The position numbers were made by a program, and so were the translations under genes. The notes under the pieces are model-generated. The model was not told the DNA's origin. It saw only the letters and a program-made list of their open reading frames with translations, and did no database searches. Shown in pieces: positions 7,592 through 14,732 of a stretch of 14,732 nt of DNA (the first letter of the stretch is position 1; each line of letters starts with the position of its first letter). The stretch covers positions 1 to 14,732 of the forward strand of contig JAFHCF010000038.1 in NCBI GenBank assembly GCA_048497495.1. The letters are read 5' to 3'. Source of the stretch: JAFHCF01 sp048497495 (GTDB lineage: Bacteria > Pseudomonadota > Alphaproteobacteria > Rhizobiales > Ancalomicrobiaceae).

Positions 7592-8560
7592 TCACAGCCA
7601 CTTGCGCCATTTGAAGACGGCGAAGGTCACCCCAACCGAGACCAGCATCAGGCCCAGCGCCATCGGATAGCCCCACGGCTTGTCGAGTTCGGGCATGACG
7701 TGGAAGTTCATGCCGTAGATCGAGGCGATCAGCGTCGGCGGCATGAACACCACGGCGAGCACCGAGAAGATCTTGACGATGGTGTTCTGCTCCAGGCCGA
7801 CCAGCCCGAGGGTGGCGGAGAGCAGGAAGTTGACCTTGGCGTCGAGCGACTTGGTGTGCTCGGCGAGCGAGCGGATGTCGTGGTCGAGGGTGATCAGCCG
7901 GGCCCGCGCGTCCGGGTCGAGCCGGTCGCGTTCGCCGTGTTCGGTGAGGAAGTGGAAGAACCGCGACAGCGAGACGATGCTCTCCTCGGTCCGCGCCACC
8001 GCGCCGCCGAGCCGGCCGACGGAGGTGATCGCCTCCTCGAGCCCCTTCTCGCGTTCGCGCCGCGACCGGAACACCGCCGAGGACAAGAGCTCGATGTCGG
8101 CCCCGAGTCGCTCCAGCCCGTCGGCGAGCCGATCGACCACCGTCTCGAGCAGCCCCATCAGCACCGATCGACCGTCGACCAGGCCCGCGCCGGGGCGCTC
8201 CGCCCGCGCCCGGAAGATTTCGAAGGAGCGTGGACGCTCGTAGCGCACCGTGGCGAGGCGGTCGCCCAACAGGATGAAGGTGACCGGCGTCAGGCTCGGC
8301 TTGTCGGTGTCGGAATGGACCTGGATCAGCGCCGTCATGTAGAGGGCGCCGTCCTCCGCGTAGAGCCGGCTCGACACCTCGATCTCTTCCATCTCCGCCC
8401 GGGTCGGGACGGCGACGCCGAGCAGGCGCTCGACGGTGGCGTCCTCGTCCTCGCTCGGCTCGAACAGGTCGAACCAGATCGCCGGCCCCTCGGGCGGCAT
8501 GGCATTGGAGATCGCAGCGGTGATGAGCGCGCTGTCGGAAAGACCGTAGATGGTCAGCAT
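7592..8560 (-). CDS. CorA-family divalent cation transporter
   Basis: This encodes a 322-residue inner-membrane channel of the CorA family, which imports Mg2+ and in some members moves Co2+, Ni2+ or Zn2+. The architecture is standard: a large cytoplasmic N-terminal alpha/beta domain, a long helical stalk (roughly residues 130-255) and two C-terminal transmembrane helices (about 262-282 and 299-318). The selectivity motif YGMN has G-M-N at 283-285, followed by the external loop with MPEL. The protein ends in a basic KWRKWL tail, as usual. The ATG at 8558-8560 was kept although no good ribosome site precedes it. The Zn2+-exporting ZntB branch has a related build, so the ion and direction are not settled. 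Confidence 0.92.
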   Translation of the reverse strand: MLTIYGLSDSALITAAISNAMPPEGPAIWFDLFEPSEDEDATVERLLGVAVPTRAEMEEIEVSSRLYAEDGALYMTALIQVHSDTDKPSLTPVTFILLGDRLATVRYERPRSFEIFRARAERPGAGLVDGRSVLMGLLETVVDRLADGLERLGADIELLSSAVFRSRREREKGLEEAITSVGRLGGAVARTEESIVSLSRFFHFLTEHGERDRLDPDARARLITLDHDIRSLAEHTKSLDAKVNFLLSATLGLVGLEQNTIVKIFSVLAVVFMPPTLIASIYGMNFHVMPELDKPWGYPMALGLMLVSVGVTFAVFKWRKWL

Positions 8561-8611
8561 CGCGGAATCCGGCGGGAGGAGGGGCCCTTCGTCCTCGGGA
8601 CGAGAACCGTG

Positions 8612-8628
8612 GGTGACGAACCGTCACC
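8612..8628. promoter_or_regulatory. Inverted repeat upstream of the corA-like gene
   Basis: GGTGACG-AAC-CGTCACC is a perfect inverted repeat with 7-bp arms, about 50 bp upstream of the corA-like start. Its size and position suit an operator for a dimeric regulator. No regulator family is recognised and no clear promoter hexamers are seen around it, so the role is a guess. Confidence 0.4.
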
Positions 8629-8656
8629 GAATACTCCGTCTCGCGGCCGCGGTCGA

Positions 8657-8682
8657 CGACGAAGATCATCGACGAAGATCAC
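8657..8682. repeat. 13-bp tandem duplication
   Basis: Two adjacent copies of a 13-bp unit, CGACGAAGATCAT (8657-8669) and CGACGAAGATCAC (8670-8682), differ only at the last base. They lie about 100 bp upstream of the corA-like start in the gene-free stretch 8561-8804. They could be a slippage duplication or a paired protein-binding site. Confidence 0.6.
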
Positions 8683-8779
8683 CCGACGTCCCGCCGGTCG
8701 AGGACGGGGCATCGTGATCCGACGCGCACGAATTCATTCGCCACGGACCGAAAGGCCCATGGTGCTCCGAGAGGGGTGA

Positions 8780-8803
8780 GGGAGGGGCGTTCGCCCGGCT
8801 CCC
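8780..8803 (-). terminator. Hairpin directly after the 56-aa gene
   Basis: Read leftward, a nested inverted repeat begins one base after the stop of the small gene. The outer arms GGGAG (8780-8784) and CTCCC (8799-8803) and the inner arms GGGCG (8785-8789) and CGCCC (8792-8796) pair, with a 2-base bulge. No T run follows, so this is a probable mRNA 3'-end hairpin rather than a confident intrinsic terminator. Confidence 0.5.
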
Positions 8804-8804
8804 G

Positions 8805-8975
8805 TCAGCTCCACTGATCGGTGGGCTTCTTGATCTTGGGACCCTTCATCGCGCCGGCGGCGGCCGTCACGGCGGAGATGCCGATCGACTTGTACTGCGC
8901 ATCGAGCAGATCGACCTGCCGTTGGGGATGGGATTCCTGGGTGTACTGCTTACCGCTGCTCTTGTCGTCGGACAT
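8805..8975 (-). CDS. Small hypothetical protein (56 aa)
   Basis: The family is not recognised. The predicted protein begins MSDDKSSGKQYTQ, is hydrophilic and lysine/glutamine-rich in its first half, has a small-residue segment (ISAVTAAAGAM, about residues 33-43) in the middle and a basic end (KGPKIKKPTDQWS). It has no signal peptide or clear transmembrane helix and no cysteines. Two ATG codons are adjacent (8978 and 8975). GAGG at 7 nt before the second supports the start at 8975; the longer frame from 8999 lacks such support. A GC-rich hairpin follows the stop. The length, ribosome site and hairpin favour a real gene, but coding status rests on these features only. Confidence 0.55.
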   Translation of the reverse strand: MSDDKSSGKQYTQESHPQRQVDLLDAQYKSIGISAVTAAAGAMKGPKIKKPTDQWS

Positions 8976-9440
8976 CATGGAACCTCGATCGCATGTCATT
9001 CCCGAAGAAGTCGTCCGCGCTCGCCGGCGCCGGAAACCCTCGTTCGGCGGAGACGCATGCTCGCGTCATCCACACGAATCACTGATCCCCGAATGCGGCA
9101 CCTTCGTGATTGCCGCATGGCCGATCGACTGATAATGCCGAAATTTAATGCATTCGAATAGAATTGAGGCATACGACGAAAGTATGAAAAATGGGGGATT
9201 TCCCCTATGAGCCGGCTCATTTTCGAACGCGTGCGGCATGCATATGGAGAAATACCGATCCGCGTGACGGCTCCGGCTCGGCGGAGGCGAGGCCCGTCGA
9301 TTCGGGTCGTCGCTGATGGTCGCGGGGTCGTCGCGCGGGCTGGACAAACGGCATGGTTCGGAGGGACAAAGAGCGACGAGTGCGTCAAGCCGGTTCCGAA
9401 TAGGGCAAGAGACCCGCGACCGGCCAAGGGAGGATTTCGA
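8976..9440. other. Gene-free region upstream of the acyl-CoA ligase
   Basis: These 465 bp hold no gene I can support. The stretch 9130-9200 is clearly AT-rich for this genome (runs such as AAATTTAATGCATTC) and probably contains promoters. A weak sigma-70-like pair is TTGCCG (9110-9115) with GATAAT (9131-9136), but its 15-bp spacer is short. An inverted repeat GGGGA-TT-TCCCC lies at 9194-9205. The frame of the ligase is open back to an ATG at 9207, but that would add 78 arginine-rich residues not expected in the family. Confidence 0.6.
9428..9434 (+). promoter_or_regulatory. Ribosome binding site fixing the ligase start
   Basis: GGGAGGA, 6 bp before the ATG at 9441, is the only strong Shine-Dalgarno match near the 5' end of this frame. 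It decides the start in favour of 9441 over the in-frame ATG at 9207. Confidence 0.75.
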
Positions 9441-11063
<1,623 letters not shown>

Positions 11064-11122
11064 GGGGGGGATGGCTGCTAGGGCCGACCGGTGTAGCTCT
11101 GGTGGATTGTCCGAAGAGCGGG

Positions 11123-13642
11123 TCAGACGGCGACAGGCACTTGCGGCTTAATCGCAACTCTATTGCGCACTTGCGTGTAAACCGCGACTTCACCCGGCAT
11201 CGCGAGCGTCACGACAATCGCGAAATTGGTGGGCGTGTCACCATCGTCGGCCTCGCGCTGGACATCGAGATCGAAATAGCCGTCGGCTGCCATCGCCGCA
11301 GCCTTGTCGCCGTCCCAATGGCGATGGACCAAGGTTCCCCTATGCGCTTGGTCGGGATGGGGCTGAAACCCACTCGCCTTGATTCCCGCGTCGCCCAGTT
11401 GAAGTGGCTCGACGATCTTCGTGCGGACGGCGCGATAGGCGACTGCGCCCGGACGCGACGGCGAGAACCAGGCAAGCGTTGCCGAAAGGCCGTGTGGCCG
11501 TGCCTTGGCTGTCATCGCCGTCGGCCACGGGATGCGGAATCGCTTGCCTTGATCCGCGTCCAAGGTACCGACTGCCCATAAGGTCGCACGATCGTCAGTA
11601 CAGTTGATGATGAGATCGGGATCGTAGGCGCCAAAGCCGATATAGCGGCGGACATTGTCCTTCTGCCGGACTTGGAATTTGCCCTCGGGCGGCCCCAGCA
11701 CTTCGATCAGAAGATCGCGCGCTTCGCTCCAACGCGCTCCATGCACCAATAATGCCTTCAGCAGGCATGCACGCTGAGCGCTCGGGATCGATCCGAAGTC
11801 GGGATAGGCTGCTTCGAGCGCCTCATGGGCGCGAGCGGCCACCCCGGTTACGAGCGCGGCGGCGACGCTCGTCCCAATCGAGCGGGCGATAATATTGGGA
11901 CCAAGCGATGTCGCCGAAGGCGGCGCTGCGACCGCGATCCCTCCGAAGGTGGCGGCATTGGTGGTGAGTGGCTGCAGGCGATGATGTTTACCCTTCGGAG
12001 ACAAGCGGACATGATGGCGCCCACCGGGTGCCAGGATCTCGGGCTTGGTCGCGCCGTTATGGCCCGGCCCGAGTGCACTCGATACCGTGCAGAGCCCGGT
12101 GCCTGCCCAGACATCGAAATAATAAGCCGGCAATGCGTGCGGATAGGCGAACTGATCGGCATGTAGCGCACCGACCGTGATCGCGTTCATCGCTTCGGCA
12201 GGGGCCAGCAGGCGCCGCGTCGTCAATTGCTTGGCGCTCGCGCGGAGCGCCACCCGCGCACGCTCGGCACCGTCCAGTGTCTCGAACGCGCCTGCGGTCA
12301 TATTCTCGGTTTCGAGCGGGGCGGGATGGTTGCCGGCGCTGATCACAAACAGGATGCCATAGGTGGCAGCGAGATGATCGACGACGCGCGCCCAGCCAGA
12401 GATGCGCCCGGCGAAGGGCTTGTTGGAATCGCCGAGCGAGGCATTGACGATCAGGACGTGCTGCGCGGCCGGCGCTTCACCGGCTCGCATGGCGATGATG
12501 GCGCGCTCGAACATATCGGCGGGCAAGAGATCCGGGAAACGCTCGCGCTGTGCGGCATCGGCCGGCGCGTAGAGCATATTGACGAAATGGACGCGGCGTT
12601 CGAGCGGCCTATCCCAGGGGGCGTTGATGTCGCCGTGAACGACGGCGCTCGCCATCGCTGTGCCATGTTTACGCAAGCCGACCGCGAGGCCCTCCAAGTC
12701 GAAGGGATCGTCGACGCTGAGCGTGCCGGCGAGACGCGGATGTTGCGACAGTGGCACTGCATCGAAGATGGCGGCAATTGGATCACCACCGAGCGCTGGC
12801 ACACCGCCGGCTGGCGGTCCGTCAACTTCTTCTGACGGAACGAGCTGAAAGATGCTCTGCGGACGTATCTGAAGCACCGCCTCGACCCCGGCGAGTCCGG
12901 TGGGGGTGCGTGCGATGACGTCGGCGAGGGCCGGTCCTGGCAGATCCGCGAGCAACGCATGATAGCCGGCGCCTGCGATCCGAGAGCGCGAAACGATCGC
13001 CCCACCGACGGCAAGAATGTGCGCCCGCGCCTCAGCCTCCATTGCAACGCCATCGCGACGAAATACGAGTTCAACCTCGATCCGCGTGAGCTCGGCATTG
13101 CGCACGTATTCCTCGACAAGAACGTCGCGATCGGCGTTCGTGACGCGGTCTTCCGGTCCCCACGGCCGGATGTTGGACAGCTGCGAGAGCATCGCCTTCC
13201 AGGCGCTGTATCCCGGCGGCACGGTGCCTCTTCTCTGCCAGTCACGCCAGAGCGAAACAATATTGCGCAGGGCCGCCTCGGTCGGGACCATCAGATAGAC
13301 AACGGGATTCTTGTCGAGATCGCTTTCGTCCAGATCTTCTGCGCCCAAAAATTCGAGGCCGCGCACTTTTTTGACAGCGTCATTAAACTGCATAACCCCG
13401 CCGGTCAGTTCGAAGACGAGGAGGCGCTCGGGCGCGAGTGCTTCTGGGTCGGCACGTAACTGAAGTGTCGGCGTGTTGGCGTCGAGTTGGGCTGAGAGAG
13501 CAGCAAGCTTCCGGCCGGCGGGTGTTCTAGCTTGCTCGGCTGGATCGTACTTACGCGCCGTCGGGCGACCGCTTCGGGTCTTTCGAGGTATTACCACGGG
13601 TGCGCCGAGGCGCAGCAGCGGCTGGTTCGGTGGGGTGAGCAT
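11123..13642 (-). CDS. ietS: Subtilisin-like (S8) serine protease, IetS-like anti-phage protein
   Basis: This encodes an 839-residue protein with a subtilase domain at about 286-640. The triad is intact: D294 (AAIFDAV), H326 (KHGTAMA) and S592 (GTSVAAAL), with oxyanion N438 (ISAGNHP). Residues 1-285 match no domain I know, and the last 200 or so form a probably beta-rich module. No signal peptide or membrane segment is seen, so it should stay in the cytoplasm, unlike secreted subtilases. The ATG at 13642 has GGAGAG at 13645-13650, a tight but usable spacing. It overlaps the 3' end of the upstream AAA+ ATPase gene by 92 bp. An ATPase plus S8 protease pair matches IetAS, reported as phage-protective; presumably the ATPase senses infection and feeds or activates the protease. 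Several sampled stretches are poorer in G+C than the nad genes. The protease call is very sure, the defence role likely. Confidence 0.88.
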   Translation of the reverse strand: MLTPPNQPLLRLGAPVVIPRKTRSGRPTARKYDPAEQARTPAGRKLAALSAQLDANTPTLQLRADPEALAPERLLVFELTGGVMQFNDAVKKVRGLEFLGAEDLDESDLDKNPVVYLMVPTEAALRNIVSLWRDWQRRGTVPPGYSAWKAMLSQLSNIRPWGPEDRVTNADRDVLVEEYVRNAELTRIEVELVFRRDGVAMEAEARAHILAVGGAIVSRSRIAGAGYHALLADLPGPALADVIARTPTGLAGVEAVLQIRPQSIFQLVPSEEVDGPPAGGVPALGGDPIAAIFDAVPLSQHPRLAGTLSVDDPFDLEGLAVGLRKHGTAMASAVVHGDINAPWDRPLERRVHFVNMLYAPADAAQRERFPDLLPADMFERAIIAMRAGEAPAAQHVLIVNASLGDSNKPFAGRISGWARVVDHLAATYGILFVISAGNHPAPLETENMTAGAFETLDGAERARVALRASAKQLTTRRLLAPAEAMNAITVGALHADQFAYPHALPAYYFDVWAGTGLCTVSSALGPGHNGATKPEILAPGGRHHVRLSPKGKHHRLQPLTTNAATFGGIAVAAPPSATSLGPNIIARSIGTSVAAALVTGVAARAHEALEAAYPDFGSIPSAQRACLLKALLVHGARWSEARDLLIEVLGPPEGKFQVRQKDNVRRYIGFGAYDPDLIINCTDDRATLWAVGTLDADQGKRFRIPWPTAMTAKARPHGLSATLAWFSPSRPGAVAYRAVRTKIVEPLQLGDAGIKASGFQPHPDQAHRGTLVHRHWDGDKAAAMAADGYFDLDVQREADDGDTPTNFAIVVTLAMPGEVAVYTQVRNRVAIKPQVPVAV

Positions 13643-14609
13643 GACTCTCCGGCCTTATGCGCGTGTTCCAGAGGCGAAGCTCCTGCGCAAGGATGCCTTT
13701 CAGCGGCTCTCCCCCTTGGGACAATATATGACGCCGCCGGATGTTCTGGCAAAACTCAAAGATGTCGGCGAAGCTCGATGCACCCATTTTGGTGGCAACC
13801 TGGGTTGCCGACAGCCCGGCCGGCTCGGGCCAAGCGTCGAAAAAGCGATCGATCAAGGCGGCCGCGCCATCGCGGGACGGCAGCGGCATATCGATGCGAA
13901 TCTGAAAACGCCGCCAGACCGCGCGATCGAGCAGTTCGGCGTGATTGGTGGCGGCGACCACCACGACATAACTCGGCAGCTGATCGAGCTGCATTAGAAG
14001 GAAGGAAACGACGCGCTTGATCTCGCCGGTCTCGTGAATGTCGCCTCGCTCTTTGCCGACCGCGTCGAACTCGTCGAAGAAGAGGACGCAGGGAGTCGCC
14101 CGGACATAGTCGAACAGTCGCGCAAGTCGCGTATTTGTCTCGCCCAGATAAGCGCCGACGAGTGCGTCGTAGCGAACGGTGAGAAGCGGCACCGCGATTG
14201 CTTCGGCGATCGCCTCGGCGAGCGAGGTTTTACCGTTACCCGGCGGGCCGGAAAGCAGGACGCGGTGGCGCGGCTGCATACCTTGGGCGCGTAGCAGGTC
14301 AGCGCGATGATGTTCCTCGACGAGTTGCCGAGTCAGATGCTCGGCTGGGAGCGTCAGGATCAGGCTGTTGAGCTCGACACGCGGTTCCGATTCGATGACG
14401 AAATCGCGCCCCGGCGTACTGGTCCGCCGCAGTTCACTCGACGTGGTGACGGGCACCGAGGCGAGTGCCCGGTGGAGCTTTTCGGCCAAGACATGATGGC
14501 TTTTGGCTCGTTCTTCGGCGACCAGCGCCTCGACGGTCGTGGTCAATGTCGAACGGTCGCCAGACGCTCCTGCCTTCACCAACGAAACTAGGAGATCACT
14601 TCTGGCCAT
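13551..14609 (-). CDS. ietA: AAA+ ATPase, IetA-like anti-phage protein
   Basis: This encodes a 352-residue single-domain AAA+ ATPase. Walker A GPPGNGKT is at residues 121-128, Walker B LFFDEFD with D179-E180, sensor-1 N222 in AATNH, and paired arginines 233-234 in the arginine-finger position. The first 90 or so residues are helical and charged and may recognise the partner or trigger. The last 30 residues are Pro/Ala/Arg/Lys-rich and probably disordered, and are encoded in the overlap with the protease gene. The frame reaches a GTG at 14654, but that has no ribosome site; the ATG at 14609 gives MARSDLLVSLVKAG, which fits what I recall of relatives, with a weak GGGAT upstream. It resembles the FtsH/spastin-like AAA ATPases but lacks membrane and peptidase parts. 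Linkage to the S8 protease gene indicates IetA of the IetAS system. Confidence 0.85.
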   Translation of the reverse strand: MARSDLLVSLVKAGASGDRSTLTTTVEALVAEERAKSHHVLAEKLHRALASVPVTTSSELRRTSTPGRDFVIESEPRVELNSLILTLPAEHLTRQLVEEHHRADLLRAQGMQPRHRVLLSGPPGNGKTSLAEAIAEAIAVPLLTVRYDALVGAYLGETNTRLARLFDYVRATPCVLFFDEFDAVGKERGDIHETGEIKRVVSFLLMQLDQLPSYVVVVAATNHAELLDRAVWRRFQIRIDMPLPSRDGAAALIDRFFDAWPEPAGLSATQVATKMGASSFADIFEFCQNIRRRHILSQGGEPLKGILAQELRLWNTRIRPESHAHPTEPAAAAPRRTRGNTSKDPKRSPDGA

Positions 14610-14732
14610 CTTATCCCACACGCGCCCCTTCGCCCTTAGAATAGAGCGTAACACGCAGGCTAGCCCGTGTGAATCTCTGATACGCGCAAACGCGGTACGG
14701 TCGCCGTCTCCCGGCCTCGCGCGGAACGCGCG
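14610..14732. other. Upstream region of the ATPase gene (window edge)
   Basis: The last 123 bp should contain the promoter for the leftward ATPase-protease pair. I see an 8-bp palindrome GGCTAGCC (14658-14665) and a GC-rich 5-bp inverted repeat at 14718-14732 (CGCGC-GGAAC-GCGCG), but no convincing -35/-10 pair. G+C rises again towards the end, which may mark the return to host-type sequence. Confidence 0.4.

Noticed and set aside
9066..9074. DnaA-box-like TCATCCACA, and TTATCCCACA near 14610
   Set aside because: Each differs from the consensus and they are isolated; there is no cluster, AT-rich unwinding element or replication gene, so no origin is called.
9207..9440. 78-residue N-terminal extension of the ligase
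   Set aside because: Arg-rich and without family similarity; the start at 9441 has GGGAGGA at 9428-9434.
14610..14654. GTG start adding 15 residues to the ATPase
   Set aside because: No ribosome site before the GTG; the ATG at 14609 gives the N terminus expected of relatives. The longer form is not fully excluded.

Overview
The window is about 14.7 kb of high-GC DNA (roughly 70% G+C in most genes). It looks like an alphaproteobacterial chromosome, most likely Hyphomicrobiales (Rhizobiales). The evidence is the codon use, the nadA-nadB-nadC operon order with a perfect palindromic operator just ahead of nadA (the arrangement I associate with NadQ control in this group), and the style of the chemoreceptor and acyl-CoA ligase. 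The genus cannot be read from the sequence.

Layout, left to right. At 1-1441 is the 3' part of a methyl-accepting chemotaxis protein, followed by a strong hairpin terminator. At 1581-2264 is a small cytosolic DsbA-like oxidoreductase with a CGWC active site. At 2289-3524 (minus) is an MFS transporter, convergent with the DsbA-like gene. A 316-bp divergent intergenic region follows, holding a terminator-like hairpin and a 19-bp perfect palindrome. At 3841-7567 is the complete de novo NAD operon: nadA (quinolinate synthase), nadB (L-aspartate oxidase) and nadC (quinolinate phosphoribosyltransferase). NadB and NadA turn aspartate and dihydroxyacetone phosphate into quinolinate, and NadC turns quinolinate into nicotinate mononucleotide. 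A 26-bp perfect palindrome separates nadA and nadB, while nadB and nadC overlap by 4 bp. At 7592-8560 (minus) is a CorA-type divalent cation channel. At 8805-8975 (minus) is a 56-residue protein of unknown function. About 465 bp without a convincing gene follows. At 9441-11063 is an acyl-CoA synthetase of the fatty-acid / DmdB-like type.

The last 3.6 kb (11123-14609, minus) differs in character: lower and more even G+C in several sampled stretches, and two overlapping genes. The upstream gene encodes a AAA+ ATPase. The downstream gene encodes an 839-residue subtilisin-like (S8) protease with an intact Asp-His-Ser triad. This pairing matches the two-gene anti-phage system IetAS (IetA ATPase plus IetS protease). 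It is the most interesting content of the window and appears to be an accessory cassette placed next to metabolic genes. The system class is, to my knowledge, already described. What is less explained is the roughly 90-bp coding overlap, the large uncharacterised N-terminal region of the protease, and the mechanism. No tRNA, rRNA, CRISPR array, transposase or integrase was seen.
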